From: Demequina sp. NBRC 110051
GTDB taxonomy: Bacteria; Actinomycetota; Actinomycetes; Actinomycetales; Demequinaceae
Length of the DNA stretch: 64,000 nucleotides
Direction: 5' to 3'
Assembly: GCF_002090055.1 (NCBI RefSeq)
Contig: NZ_BBRH01000010.1
Span: 124,001-188,000, forward strand
In this document: piece by piece, positions 25,726-35,166 of the stretch
Numbering within the stretch: the stretch's first letter is position 1
Layout of the letters: each line of letters starts with the position of its first letter
Notes under the pieces: model-generated
Databases searched by the model: none
Seen by the model: the letters and a program-made list of their open reading frames with translations, nothing else
Told to the model about the DNA's origin: nothing
Made by a program: the position numbers and the translations under genes

Positions 25726-26478
25726 GTGTCCGGTCACTCCAAGTGGGCCACTACCAAGCACAAGAAGGCCGTCATCGATGCGAAGCGCGGCAAGCTGTTT
25801 GCCAAGCTGATCAAGAACATCGAGGTCGCGGCGCGCACCGGTGGTGGCGACCCCGCGGGTAACCCCACGCTCTTCGACGCGATCCAGAAGGCCAAGAAGT
25901 CTTCGGTCCCCAACGACAACATCGACCGCGCCGTCAAGCGTGGATCGGGCCTCGAGGCCGGCGGCGCCCAGTACGAGAACATCATGTACGAGGCGTATGG
26001 CCCCAACGGCGTCGCGATGCTCATCGAGTGCCTTACCGACAACCGCAACCGCGCCGCCATGGAGGTGCGCACCGCGCTGACGCGCAACAACGGCACGCTC
26101 GCGGACCCGGGCTCGGTCGCCTACCTGTTCTCCCGCAAGGGCCAGGTCGTCGTCTCCAAGGAGGGCACCTCCGAGGACGCCCTCATGGAGGCCACGCTCG
26201 AGGCGGGCGCCGAGGAGATCGAGGACGGCGGCGACGTGTTCGAGATCACCTCGGAGGCCACCGACGTCATCGCGGTGCGCACCGCGCTGCAGGAGGCGGG
26301 GATCGACTACGACTCGGCCGAGGCCGCCTGGGTCCCCTCGATGAAGGTCGACCTCGACGTGGACGGCGCGAAGAAGATGCTGCGCCTCATCGACGCCCTC
26401 GAGGACTGTGACGACGTGCAGAACGTGTACGCGAACATGGACGCCTCCGACGAGGTGCTCGAGGCCGCAGCCGAGTAA
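25726..26478 (+). CDS. YebC/PmpR-family protein
   Basis: 250 residues. Starts with the family signature [21 protein letters not shown] and continues with [20 protein letters not shown] and [12 protein letters not shown]. YebC proteins were annotated as transcription regulators; some members act in translation to relieve ribosome stalling. Three-domain acidic protein, cytosolic. GTG start preceded by AAGGGAG. Directly followed by ruvC, the standard yebC–ruvC–ruvA–ruvB order. Confidence 0.95.
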   Translation: MSGHSKWATTKHKKAVIDAKRGKLFAKLIKNIEVAARTGGGDPAGNPTLFDAIQKAKKSSVPNDNIDRAVKRGSGLEAGGAQYENIMYEAYGPNGVAMLIECLTDNRNRAAMEVRTALTRNNGTLADPGSVAYLFSRKGQVVVSKEGTSEDALMEATLEAGAEEIEDGGDVFEITSEATDVIAVRTALQEAGIDYDSAEAAWVPSMKVDLDVDGAKKMLRLIDALEDCDDVQNVYANMDASDEVLEAAAE

Positions 26479-26499
26479 GACGCCGATCGACTTAGCGCC

Positions 26500-27054
26500 G
26501 TGCGCATCCTCGGCGTCGACCCAGGCCTCACCCGTTGCGGCCTGGGTGTCATCGACGCGAGCGGGGGGCGGAAGGTCTCGCTCGTCCACGTGAGCGCGGC
26601 GACCAGCCCGTCGACGTCGAACACGCCCGCCCGCATCGCGAGGCTGGCCGACGCACTGGACGCGGTGCTCGACGAGCACCAGCCGGAGGCCATCGCGCTC
26701 GAGCGCGTGTTCGCGCAGTCCAACGTCTCGACGGTCATGGGTACGGCGCAGATCTCGGGCGTCGTCATGCTCGCGGCGGCGCGCCGGGGGCTGCCGCTCG
26801 CGCTCTACACGCCCTCGGAGGTCAAGGCCGCCGTCACGGGCGACGGCCGCGCGGCCAAGGCCCAGGTGGGCTACATGGTTTCCAAGGTTCTGGGGCTCAC
26901 CGAGGTTCCCAAGCCGGCCGATGCCGCTGACGCCTTGGCGATCGCCATCGCCCATGCGTGGCGTGGGGGAGCGGCGCCGCTGGGCAATACGGCCTCCACC
27001 GCTGCACAGCGGCGGTGGGCGGAGGCCGAGAAGGCAGCGCGCAAGCGCGGCTGA
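26500..27054 (+). CDS. ruvC: crossover junction endodeoxyribonuclease RuvC
   Basis: Dimeric nuclease that resolves Holliday junctions in recombinational repair. 184 residues. Acidic active-site residues are in place: Asp7 ([12 protein letters not shown]), Glu68 ([11 protein letters not shown]), Asp141 and Asp144 ([16 protein letters not shown]). GTG start at 26500, 21 bases after the yebC stop. The C-terminus is a basic tail. First gene of the ruvCAB set. Confidence 0.96.
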   Translation: MRILGVDPGLTRCGLGVIDASGGRKVSLVHVSAATSPSTSNTPARIARLADALDAVLDEHQPEAIALERVFAQSNVSTVMGTAQISGVVMLAAARRGLPLALYTPSEVKAAVTGDGRAAKAQVGYMVSKVLGLTEVPKPADAADALAIAIAHAWRGGAAPLGNTASTAAQRRWAEAEKAARKRG

Positions 27055-27128
27055 CCTGGGCGCGTCGCGTCCTTCGATGTCGGCGCCGTCCCGTACGGTG
27101 TTCGTACATACGTTCGAAGGAGGGGTGC

Positions 27129-27740
27129 GTGATCTCCACGCTTCACGGCCAGGTGCTGTCGGTGGGCGCGACGAGCGCCGTCATCGAGACCGGCGGCGTC
27201 GGCATGAAGGTGCTGTCGACGCCGACCACCCTGGCGGAGCTGCGCCATGGCGCTACCGTGCGGGTGCACACGCACCTGGTGGTGCGCGAGGACTCGCTCA
27301 CGCTGTTCGGCTTCGGCACCGAGCATGAGCGCGACACCTTCGAGGCGCTGCAGTCGGTGCAGGGGGTGGGGCCGCGGCTCGCCCTTGCCATGCTCGCGGT
27401 CCACACGCCCGATGCCCTCGCCCACGCCGTCGCCGCAGGAGACAGGAAGGCGCTCGAGCAGGTGCCGGGCATCGGCGCGAAGGTCGCCGCACGCCTGCTC
27501 CTTGAACTGGGCGGCAAGCTGTCGCTGCCGGAGCTGGACGCCGCGGGCACGCCTCAGAAGGCGCCCACCGGCGCCGCGGACGCCCGCGACCAGGTGGAGC
27601 AGGCGCTCATCGGCCTGGGCTGGAAGCCCGCCGCGGCCACCAAGGCCGTCGACGCCGTGACCGATGGCGCGGTGGCCGAGGCCGACGTCGCCGTGACGCT
27701 GCGCGCCGCGCTGCGCACCATGGGGGCCGCGCGTGTTTGA
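27129..27740 (+). CDS. ruvA: Holliday junction branch migration protein RuvA
   Basis: Binds Holliday junctions as a tetramer and loads RuvB. 203 residues: N-terminal OB domain ([11 protein letters not shown]…[14 protein letters not shown]), two helix-hairpin-helix motifs ([16 protein letters not shown] and [20 protein letters not shown]), and the C-terminal RuvB-contacting helices ([20 protein letters not shown]). GTG start at 27129 after GAAGGAGGGG. A 74-base gap separates it from ruvC. It overlaps ruvB by eight bases. Confidence 0.96.
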   Translation: MISTLHGQVLSVGATSAVIETGGVGMKVLSTPTTLAELRHGATVRVHTHLVVREDSLTLFGFGTEHERDTFEALQSVQGVGPRLALAMLAVHTPDALAHAVAAGDRKALEQVPGIGAKVAARLLLELGGKLSLPELDAAGTPQKAPTGAADARDQVEQALIGLGWKPAAATKAVDAVTDGAVAEADVAVTLRAALRTMGAARV

Positions 27741-28785
27741 CGAGGACACCGACCCGCGCCTGGTCTCGGCCGATGCTGACGCGATCGAGCGCTCGGCCGA
27801 GGCCGCCCTGCGACCGGGCAGCCTCGACGAGTTCGTGGGCCAGCAGACCCTGCGCGACCAGCTGAGCCTGGTGCTGCGCGCCGCCTCCGCGCGCGGCACC
27901 ACCGCCGACCATGTGCTCCTGTCGGGCCCTCCAGGGCTGGGCAAGACCACGCTCGCGATGATCATCGCCACCGAGATGGGCGCGAATCTGCGCCTCACCT
28001 CCGGCCCCGCCATCCAGCACGCGGGCGATCTCGCCGCGATCCTGTCGTCCCTCGAGGAGGGTGATGTGCTCTTCCTCGACGAGATCCACCGCCTGGCGCG
28101 CCCGGCCGAGGAGATGCTCTACCTCGCCATGGAGGACTTCCGCGTCGACGTGGTGGTGGGCAAGGGCGCGGGGGCGACGTCCATCCCCCTGAGCCTGCCG
28201 CGCTTTACCGTCGTGGGCGCGACCACGCGCGCCGGCCTGCTGCCCGCGCCGCTACGCGACCGCTTTGGCTTCACGGGGCACCTAGAGTTCTACGAGCCCT
28301 CCGAGCTGCAGCGCATCCTCGGCCGCTCGGCGCGGCTGCTCGATTTCCCCATCGACGTCTCTGCCGCGCATGAGATCTCCGGCCGCTCGCGCGGCACGCC
28401 CCGCATCGCCAATCGGCTGCTGAGGCGCGTGCGCGACTTCTCCGAGGTTCATGGCAACGGCCGCGGCACTCTGGCAAATGCGCGCGAGGCCCTCAAGGTC
28501 TACGAGGTGGACGAGCGTGGGCTCGACCGGCTCGATCGCGCGGTGCTGCGTGCGCTGTGCACACGCTTCGGCGGCGGGCCCGTGGGCCTGTCCACCCTCG
28601 CGGTATCGGTGGGGGAGGAGCCCGAGACCGTCGAGACCGTGGCCGAGCCGTTCCTGGTGCGCGAGGGTCTCATGAGCCGCAGCCCTCGTGGCCGCATCGC
28701 GACCGCAGACGCCTGGGAACACCTGGGCCTCACCCCACCGGCCGATGCCGTGGCCGGCCAGGTGGGCGGCCGCCTATTCGATTGA
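27733..28785 (+). CDS. ruvB: Holliday junction branch migration ATPase RuvB
   Basis: Hexameric AAA+ motor that drives branch migration. 350 residues. Walker A GPPGLGKT at 65–72, Walker B LFLDEIHR at 113–120, sensor 1 [19 protein letters not shown], and the C-terminal winged helix with RTPRGR-like [13 protein letters not shown] start overlaps the ruvA end. In many actinobacteria yajC follows; here a 117-base spacer leads directly to secD. Confidence 0.97.
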   Translation: MFDEDTDPRLVSADADAIERSAEAALRPGSLDEFVGQQTLRDQLSLVLRAASARGTTADHVLLSGPPGLGKTTLAMIIATEMGANLRLTSGPAIQHAGDLAAILSSLEEGDVLFLDEIHRLARPAEEMLYLAMEDFRVDVVVGKGAGATSIPLSLPRFTVVGATTRAGLLPAPLRDRFGFTGHLEFYEPSELQRILGRSARLLDFPIDVSAAHEISGRSRGTPRIANRLLRRVRDFSEVHGNGRGTLANAREALKVYEVDERGLDRLDRAVLRALCTRFGGGPVGLSTLAVSVGEEPETVETVAEPFLVREGLMSRSPRGRIATADAWEHLGLTPPADAVAGQVGGRLFD

Positions 28786-28902
28786 GCGGGCCGGCTCTGT
28801 TCGCGGCGCGCGGCAGGCCTGGTCGACGGCGTTGCGCGATACCCCTACAATCGGCTGGGCTCCTCCGGGGGCGACAACGCACGCAAGACCCGAAGGAATC
28901 CT

Positions 28903-30975
28903 GTGTCAAAAGCGACCAAGAGCGCACGTAAGGCGCTGATCTGGCTGGGCGTCATCCTCGTCCTCATCTACGGCGGCCTCGCGGCCGGCGTGGCGACCGG
29001 AGCGACCAACTGGACCCCGGGCCTTGCCCTCGACCTCGCAGGTGGACGTCAAATCATCCTGACCCCCGTGCTCGAGGAGGGCGCGACGCAGGAGATCGAG
29101 CAGTCCGACCTCGACCAGGCCGTGCAGATCATCCGCCAGCGCGTGGACGCCTCCGGCGTCGCCGAGGCGGAGATCACCACGCAGGGCGACAACATCGTGG
29201 TCTCACTGCCGGGTAACCCCGACCAGTCCACTGTCGACCTGGTAGCCCAGTCCGCGCAGTTGCAGTTCCGCCCCGTGCTGCAGGTCGGTGACCCCGGCGC
29301 GACTGCGGGCACCGACACGAGCGCTACGCCGGAGCCGAGCGCCTCGGCCTCCGCTGAAGCGAGCGCCGAGCCGTCCGCATCGGCCGAACCGAGCGTCGAG
29401 CCCAGCGCCGCGGAGACCCTCGTCCCCGACGCCGAGGCGTCCGAGACCGCCCACGTGGTGGGCGAGGCGACCGAGCCGGTCACCACCTCAGCCACCACGG
29501 AAGCCTCGGCCGAGCCGAGCCCGTCGGCCAGCGCATCGGCCGTCACCACCGAGGGTCTCGCCACGACCGAGGAGCCCGCGACCGACGACGCCGCCAGCGG
29601 CCCGGTCTACGGCGAGACCGACCCCTCATCGTTCGAGTGGCTCACCGCCGACCTCCAGCAGGAGTACGCCGAGCTCGACTGCCTCAGCATCGAGAACTAC
29701 TCCGGTCGCTCGATGGGCGACCCCGAGGCCGGCTACACCGCGTGTGGCTCCGCCGACTTCCTGAAGTACGCCATGGGCCCCGTCGAGCTCTCGGGCGACG
29801 ACCTTGAGACTGCCACCTCCGGCCCGCAGCAGACCCAGACCGGCTCCTACACCGGCTCGTACGAGGTCCGCCTGCAGTTCACCGACGAGGGTGCACAGAA
29901 GTTCGACGAGATTACGCAGCGCATCGCGCAGCTCGAGAGCCCGCGCAACCAGTTCGCGATGGTGCTCGATGGCGCCGTGATCTCCGCGCCGTCCGTCGAA
30001 ACCCGTATCTCGGGCGGCCAGGCCTCCATCACCGGCAACTTCACGCAGGAGCAGGCGGAGGACCTCGCTAACCAGCTGAAGTTCGGTGCCTTGCCGCTGA
30101 GCCTTGAGGTTCAGTCGAACCAGCAGATCTCCGCGACCCTGGGCGCCGAGCAGCTCGAGAAGGGCCTCATCGCCGGCGCGATCGGCCTCCTGCTCGTGGT
30201 GATCTACTCGATCTTCCAGTACCGCGCGCTCGCCGTGGTCACGATGGGTTCGCTGGTGCTTGCCGGCGTCACGACCTACGGCGTGATTGCGCTCTTGTCG
30301 TGGGGCCTCGACTACCGCCTGTCCCTGGCTGGTGTGGCCGGTCTGATCGTGGCGATCGGTATCACCGCGGACTCGTTCATCGTGTACTTCGAGCGCATCC
30401 GTGACGAGTTGCGTGAGGGCCGCTCGCTCACCAGCGCCGTGGACCACGCCTGGACGCGTGCTCGCCGCACCATCCTGGCGTCCGACGCGATTTCGCTGCT
30501 CGCGGCGATTGTGCTGTACATGCTCGCCGTCGGAGGCGTGCGCGGCTTCGCGTTCACTCTGGGTCTCACCACGGTGATCGACGTGCTGATCGTGATGCTG
30601 TTCACCCACCCGATCATGGTGCTGCTGGCCAAGACAAAGTTCTTCGGGGAAGGTCACAAGTGGTCCGGCCTCGACCCGCGTCAGCTGGGTCGCGACAGCA
30701 TGTACAAGGGCCGCGGCCGCGTGCGTAACGCGACGTCGGCACCCAAGGCCGCGACCGTTGCGTCGGCCGAGTCGGACGACGACGCGACCGAGGGTCTCAC
30801 GCTCGCCGAGCGTAAGGCGGCTCAGCGCAAGGCGGCTGCGGCGGCATCGGCCCCTGCGGCTACCGAGGCTACTGAAGCCAGGGGCGACGACTCCGCGGTC
30901 TCCTCGGACGCCGCCGAGGCGCCCGACGAACCCGACACCGCCGCAGGCGACGACACCAAGAAGTCGGAGGACTGA
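28903..30975 (+). CDS. secD: protein translocase subunit SecD with low-complexity insert
   Basis: Proton-driven accessory subunit of SecYEG that helps export proteins across the membrane. 690 residues, longer than the usual ~600. N-terminal TM helix at about 11–30, then the periplasmic domain with LDLAGGRQIILTP; residues ~131–235 are a Ser/Ala/Glu/Pro/Thr-rich insert of probable disorder; then P1 with FAMVLDGAVISAPSVETRISGG, and five TM helices with GITADSFIVYFERIRDELREG and TIDVLIVMLFTHP-like segments. The C-terminal ~90 residues are charged and Ala-rich. GTG start. Precedes secF by two bases, so the pair is one transcript. Confidence 0.96.
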   Translation: MSKATKSARKALIWLGVILVLIYGGLAAGVATGATNWTPGLALDLAGGRQIILTPVLEEGATQEIEQSDLDQAVQIIRQRVDASGVAEAEITTQGDNIVVSLPGNPDQSTVDLVAQSAQLQFRPVLQVGDPGATAGTDTSATPEPSASASAEASAEPSASAEPSVEPSAAETLVPDAEASETAHVVGEATEPVTTSATTEASAEPSPSASASAVTTEGLATTEEPATDDAASGPVYGETDPSSFEWLTADLQQEYAELDCLSIENYSGRSMGDPEAGYTACGSADFLKYAMGPVELSGDDLETATSGPQQTQTGSYTGSYEVRLQFTDEGAQKFDEITQRIAQLESPRNQFAMVLDGAVISAPSVETRISGGQASITGNFTQEQAEDLANQLKFGALPLSLEVQSNQQISATLGAEQLEKGLIAGAIGLLLVVIYSIFQYRALAVVTMGSLVLAGVTTYGVIALLSWGLDYRLSLAGVAGLIVAIGITADSFIVYFERIRDELREGRSLTSAVDHAWTRARRTILASDAISLLAAIVLYMLAVGGVRGFAFTLGLTTVIDVLIVMLFTHPIMVLLAKTKFFGEGHKWSGLDPRQLGRDSMYKGRGRVRNATSAPKAATVASAESDDDATEGLTLAERKAAQRKAAAAASAPAATEATEARGDDSAVSSDAAEAPDEPDTAAGDDTKKSED

Positions 30976-30977
30976 TC

Positions 30978-32051
30978 ATGAGCCTCGCCACTTGGGGAAA
31001 CAAACTCCACTCGGGAGAGAAGACCTACCCGATCGTGGGCCAGCGCAAGCGCTGGTTCATCGTCTCGGGCGTCCTGATGGCGCTGTCGATCGGCCTGCTG
31101 CTGATCAAGGGCCTGACCCTGGGCCTCGACTTCACCGGCGGCACACAGTACATCGTCCCCGACGTCGAGGAGGTCTCCGCGGCACCGGCCGAGGAGGCCG
31201 TCGCCGAGATCGACCCCACCCAGGAGCCGCGCGTCAGCATCCTGGGCGACAACGACATCCGCGTTCAGCTGGGCGACCTGTCCGACGAGGACCAGCAGGC
31301 GCTCACCACGGCGCTGGCGGACGCCTACGACGTCGATCAGGACACCATCAGCTTCGACCAGATCGGTCCCACGTGGGGCGCCTCGGTCGGCACCCAGGCG
31401 GTGCAGGCGCTCGTGATCTTCCTGCTGCTCGTGTTCGGCGTCATCGCCGTGTACTTCCGTGCGTGGCGCATGGCCGCGGCCGCGATCATCGCGCTCGTGC
31501 ACGACCTGCTCTTCACGGTCGGCATCTACGCGCTCGTCGGGTTCGAGGTCACGCCCGCCGCGGTCATCGGCTTCCTGACCATCCTGGGTTACTCGCTCTA
31601 CGACACCGTCGTGGTGTTCGACAAGGTCAAGGAGAACACCGCGCACCTGACCGAGCAGACCCGCTACACCTACGACGAGCTCGCGAACCTCGCCGTGAAC
31701 CAGACGCTCGTGCGCTCGATCAACACGTCGATCGTGGCGCTGTTGCCCGTGTCCGCGATTTTGTTCATCGGCTCGTTTGTCCTCGGTGCGGGCACGCTCA
31801 TGGACATCTCTCTCGCGCTGTTCGTGGGTATGGCTGTCGGCACCTACTCGTCGATCTTCGTCGCCACGCCGCTCGAGGTGGCGCTGCGCGACAACGAGCC
31901 GCGCATCAAGGAGCACACCGCCAAGGTGTTGGCCCTGCGCGCCGGCGGCACCACCGACGTGGTCCGCGAGGACGGCACCGTCCGCGTGGGCGCACTGACG
32001 CCCGGCGAGCACCTGGGCCAGTCCGCGCAGCCCAAGCGCAAGAAGAAGTAG
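30978..32051 (+). CDS. secF: protein translocase subunit SecF
   Basis: Partner of SecD in the SecDF complex. 357 residues with six TM helices: the first at about 24–43 precedes GLTLGLDFTGGTQYIV, the family signature, and the membrane core holds VGFEVTPAAVIGFLTILGYSLYDTVVVFDKVKEN and VNQTLVRSINTS. The C-terminus is basic (QPKRKKK). ATG two bases after the secD stop. A motif-based hairpin terminator follows. Confidence 0.96.
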   Translation: MSLATWGNKLHSGEKTYPIVGQRKRWFIVSGVLMALSIGLLLIKGLTLGLDFTGGTQYIVPDVEEVSAAPAEEAVAEIDPTQEPRVSILGDNDIRVQLGDLSDEDQQALTTALADAYDVDQDTISFDQIGPTWGASVGTQAVQALVIFLLLVFGVIAVYFRAWRMAAAAIIALVHDLLFTVGIYALVGFEVTPAAVIGFLTILGYSLYDTVVVFDKVKENTAHLTEQTRYTYDELANLAVNQTLVRSINTSIVALLPVSAILFIGSFVLGAGTLMDISLALFVGMAVGTYSSIFVATPLEVALRDNEPRIKEHTAKVLALRAGGTTDVVREDGTVRVGALTPGEHLGQSAQPKRKKK

Positions 32052-32069
32052 CCACCCGCTTCGGGTGAG

Positions 32070-32102
32070 GGGCCGATGCCGTGGTCACCACGGCATCGGC
32101 CC
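32070..32102 (+). terminator. terminator after secF: inverted pair of GGCCGATGCCGTGG
   Basis: Two 16-base arms (32070–32085 and 32087–32102) are perfect reverse complements, each containing the 14-base extended form of the dispersed motif. It begins 19 bases after the secF stop. The T content downstream is low. Confidence 0.8.
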
Positions 32103-32123
32103 TCGCCTTGTCTCGCCCCACCC

Positions 32124-32157
32124 CTCGTGGCGCAGATGAGGACATCTGCGCCACGAG
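32124..32157. repeat. CGTGGCGCAGATG-type palindrome, copy 2
   Basis: A perfect 15-bp stem (32124–32138 / 32143–32157) with an AGGA loop; a partial third copy (CTCGTGGTGACATCTGCGC) lies just downstream. It shares its core with the hairpin at 11285–11314 and with sequence near 14406. Confidence 0.6.
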
Positions 32158-32252
32158 ACCGGTCTTCATGGTGCTCGTGGTGACATCTGCGCAGGCGGGG
32201 ACGGCGCGTCGAACGGGAACGTCCAGCGTACGAGGGACGTTGTCCTGACCCC

Positions 32253-32258
32253 TAGACT
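32253..32258 (+). promoter_or_regulatory. -10 element TAGACT for rel
   Basis: TAGACT within CCCTAGACTGGA, the same context as upstream of aspS, lies 33 bases before the rel ATG; a GGGAGGAGG ribosome binding site follows. Confidence 0.45.
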
Positions 32259-32291
32259 GGAGCCTCACCAAGGCTCACGGGAGGAGGCGTC

Positions 32292-34541
32292 ATGACGGAT
32301 ACCAGGCCCACCTCGTCCGCGCTCGGACCACTCGCGTTCCTCCGCCGCGCGCCCCGCGAGCCCACCGCCATCGACGGCATCCTCGACACGTACCGGCGGA
32401 TGTACCCCAAGGGCAAGACCAGCCAGATCGAGCGCGCCTATCAGGTCGCCGCGAAGGCGCACGAGGGTCAGTCCCGCAAGAGCGGCGAGCCGTACATCAT
32501 TCACCCCATCGCGGTGGCCCAGATCATCGCCGACATGGGCCTGCCTGAGTCCGTCATCTGCGCGGCGCTGCTGCACGATGTGGTCGAGGACACCTCGTAT
32601 CCGCTTGAGACGCTGCGCGAGGAGTTCGGCGACGAGGTCGCCGAGTTCGTCGACGGCGTCACCAAGCTCGACAAGGTCAAGTTCGGCGACGCAGCGCAGG
32701 CCGAGACCGTGCGCAAGATGGTCGTCGCGATGGCCAAGGACATCCGCGTGCTGCTCCTCAAGCTCGCGGACCGCCTGCACAACGCGCGCACCTGGAAGCA
32801 CGTGCCGGTCGAGTCCGCCAGGCGCAAGGCGCAGGAGACGCTCGAGATCTATGCGCCGCTGGCGCACCGCATGGGGCTGAACGCCATCAAGTGGGAGCTC
32901 GAGGACCTGTCGTTCAAGACGCTCTATCCGAAGATCTACGGCGAGATCGTCGACGTGGTCGCCGAGCGCGCGCCGGAGCGCGAGAAGTACCTGGCTGAGA
33001 TTCGCGGCGAGATCGAGGCCGAGCTGCGCCAGATGAAGATCAAGGGCGAGATCACCGGGCGCCCCAAGCACTACTACTCGGTGTACCAGAAGATGATCGT
33101 GCGAGGGCGCGACCTTGCCGACATCTACGACCTGGTCGGCATCCGCATCCTGGTCTCGACGGTGCGCGACTGTTATGCGGTCCTCGGCGCGATGCACGCG
33201 CGGTACCAGCCGGTTCCCGGCCGGTTCAAGGACTACATCGCGATGCCGAAGTTTAACCTCTATCAGTCGCTGCACACGACGGTGATTGGCCCGTCGGGCA
33301 AGCCGGTGGAGTTGCAGATCCGCACGCACGAAATGCACCGCCGCGCCGAGTACGGCCTCGCGTCGCACTGGCGCTACAAGGAGACGGTCAAGGGTCAGGG
33401 CGGACGCTCTGACGACATGGGCTGGCTGCGCCAGATCGCCGACTGGCAGCAGGAGACCGCCGACCCCACCGACTTCCTCGACTCGCTACGCGGCGAGATC
33501 TCCCGCGCCGAGGTCTACGTCTTCACCCCGCGCGGGCGCCTGCTGGCTCTGCCGCAGGGTGCGACGCCCGTCGACTTCGCCTACGCGGTCCACACCGAGG
33601 TGGGCCACAAGACCATCGGCGCCAAGATCAACGGCCGCCTGGTGCCACTCGATTCGACGCTCGAGAACGGCGATACGGTCGAGGTGCTCACCACCTCCGA
33701 CCAGAATGCCCACCCCAAACGCGACTGGCTCGAGTTCGTGCAGTCCACGCGTGCACGCAACAAGATCCGCCAGTGGTTCACCCGCGAGCGGCGCGAGGAG
33801 TCGATCGAGACCGGACGCGACATGCTCGCCCGGGCCATCAGGCGCCAGCACCTGCCCATGCAGCGCCTCATGTCGAAGTCCACGCTCCTGGCCCTCGCCA
33901 AGGAGATGCACTACGACGACGTCGACGGGCTCTATGCCGCGATCGGCGAGCACAAGGAGCAGGCCTCCGATGTGGTCACCCGCATGGTCGAGGCCGTGGG
34001 TGGCGCCGAGGGCGCGGACGAGGACGTCACCGAGATCACCCGACCCGGCACCGCCGCGCACCAGCGCGCACGCCGCGGCGACGTGGGCGTCTCGGTCCAC
34101 GGGCTGTCCGATGTGGTGGTCAAGCTCGCGAAGTGCTGCACCCCGGTGCCGGGAGACCCGATCCGCGGGTTCGTGACGCGCGGCAATGGCGTCTCGGTGC
34201 ACCGCGCAGATTGCGCGAACCTCGCCTCGCTCGACGCGCAGGCCGAGCGCTTCATCGACGTGCAGTGGACCGGCCAGTCGGACGCGGCGTTCCTGGTCCA
34301 GATCGAGGTCGAGGCGCTCGACCGCAACCGGCTGCTTTCGGACGTCGTGAAGGCGCTGTCGGACTATCACGTCAACATCCTCGGCGCCAATGTCTCTACC
34401 AACCGCGACCGCGTGGCGCTCAACACCTTCACGTTCGAGATGGCCGACCCGTCCCACCTGGGCGCCGTGCTCTCCGCGATCCGCCGCATCGACGGCGTCT
34501 ACGACGCGCGCCGCATCACCGGGGCGCGCCGGCTCGACTAG
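32292..34541 (+). CDS. rel: bifunctional (p)ppGpp synthetase/hydrolase
   Basis: Long RelA/SpoT homologue that makes and degrades the stringent-response alarmone (p)ppGpp. 749 residues. HD hydrolase domain with His71, HD at 95–96 and ED at 99–100 (ALLHDVVEDT); synthetase domain with RGRDLADIYDLVGIRILV and FNLYQSLHTTVIGPSG; TGS domain VYVFTPRGRLLALPQGATPVDFAYAVHTEVGH; a zinc-finger/helical region with AKCCTPVPGD; and a C-terminal ACT domain. Both active sites look intact. The mycobacterial order secF–apt–rel lacks apt here. Its stop codon shares the palindrome CTAG with the stop of the convergent next gene. Confidence 0.97.
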   Translation: MTDTRPTSSALGPLAFLRRAPREPTAIDGILDTYRRMYPKGKTSQIERAYQVAAKAHEGQSRKSGEPYIIHPIAVAQIIADMGLPESVICAALLHDVVEDTSYPLETLREEFGDEVAEFVDGVTKLDKVKFGDAAQAETVRKMVVAMAKDIRVLLLKLADRLHNARTWKHVPVESARRKAQETLEIYAPLAHRMGLNAIKWELEDLSFKTLYPKIYGEIVDVVAERAPEREKYLAEIRGEIEAELRQMKIKGEITGRPKHYYSVYQKMIVRGRDLADIYDLVGIRILVSTVRDCYAVLGAMHARYQPVPGRFKDYIAMPKFNLYQSLHTTVIGPSGKPVELQIRTHEMHRRAEYGLASHWRYKETVKGQGGRSDDMGWLRQIADWQQETADPTDFLDSLRGEISRAEVYVFTPRGRLLALPQGATPVDFAYAVHTEVGHKTIGAKINGRLVPLDSTLENGDTVEVLTTSDQNAHPKRDWLEFVQSTRARNKIRQWFTRERREESIETGRDMLARAIRRQHLPMQRLMSKSTLLALAKEMHYDDVDGLYAAIGEHKEQASDVVTRMVEAVGGAEGADEDVTEITRPGTAAHQRARRGDVGVSVHGLSDVVVKLAKCCTPVPGDPIRGFVTRGNGVSVHRADCANLASLDAQAERFIDVQWTGQSDAAFLVQIEVEALDRNRLLSDVVKALSDYHVNILGANVSTNRDRVALNTFTFEMADPSHLGAVLSAIRRIDGVYDARRITGARRLD

Positions 34542-35104
34542 GCGCCCGCCGGCCGGGACGCGGCGCCCGCCGGTCGTATGGGTCGCCCCTGAGCCTCGCG
34601 GAGCGCGCCCCACGCGCCCCAGGCTCTGCGCCACGAATAGTCGCGCGCATCGATCCGGTCGAGCGCGGCAACCGCGTCCGTTGCAGCCACGCGGCCGTCG
34701 CCAAGGAGCGCGTAGGCGCGGGGCAGCGCGTCCGCCAGGTCGCCCCAACGTAGAGAATCGACGAGGGCATCGGCCGGGCACGCGACCGCGCCGCCGTAGT
34801 CGTGGCGGCTCGCATGCATGCGGGTGTCCATGGCGGGCTTCCATGAGCGCGAATGGTGGTGCGCGGTCGAGACCAGGTCGAGGGTGACCGGGGCCGTCCC
34901 GCCGAAGTGCACCCACAGGGCGGCCAGGCCGCTGGCCACGAACTCGGGGCGCGCGTGCATGCCGACGGCCGCGGCGCGCAGGCCGCGGGACTCGGGCACA
35001 TCCGGGGCGCGGGCGAGGCCGGGTAGCAGCGGCACGATCACGCCCTCACGCAGCATGCGCCGGAACGCGACCTGACCCACCTGGTCGCGATGGATGATCC
35101 ACAT
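34538..35104 (-). CDS. AbiEi-antitoxin-like/winged-helix protein, 188 aa
   Basis: The N-terminus MWIIHRDQVGQVAFRRMLREGVIVPLLPGLARAP resembles the helix-turn-helix start of actinobacterial proteins annotated with an AbiEi-type antitoxin domain, where the gene product reads a start such as 'rxg-v…G-v-r-l-r-gvya'. The rest (LWVHFGGTAPVTLDLVST, DALPRAYALLGDGRVAATDAVAALDRID) has no motif I recognise. No toxin gene of the AbiEii type is adjacent, so a working toxin-antitoxin pair is not supported. Start at ATG 35104; larger open frame upstream crosses the sulfotransferase gene and is rejected. It ends on rel's stop. Confidence 0.6.
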   Translation of the reverse strand: MWIIHRDQVGQVAFRRMLREGVIVPLLPGLARAPDVPESRGLRAAAVGMHARPEFVASGLAALWVHFGGTAPVTLDLVSTAHHHSRSWKPAMDTRMHASRHDYGGAVACPADALVDSLRWGDLADALPRAYALLGDGRVAATDAVAALDRIDARDYSWRRAWGAWGALREAQGRPIRPAGAASRPAGA

Positions 35105-35166
35105 GGCCCCAGTCTTGCGGGACTCGACTGCCTTCGCGGCCGACGACGGCGATCTGTGGAGAAGCG

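Noticed and set aside
34538-35104. Complete AbiE toxin-antitoxin system
   Set aside because: No AbiEii-like nucleotidyltransferase is adjacent; only a weak antitoxin-like N-terminus is seen.
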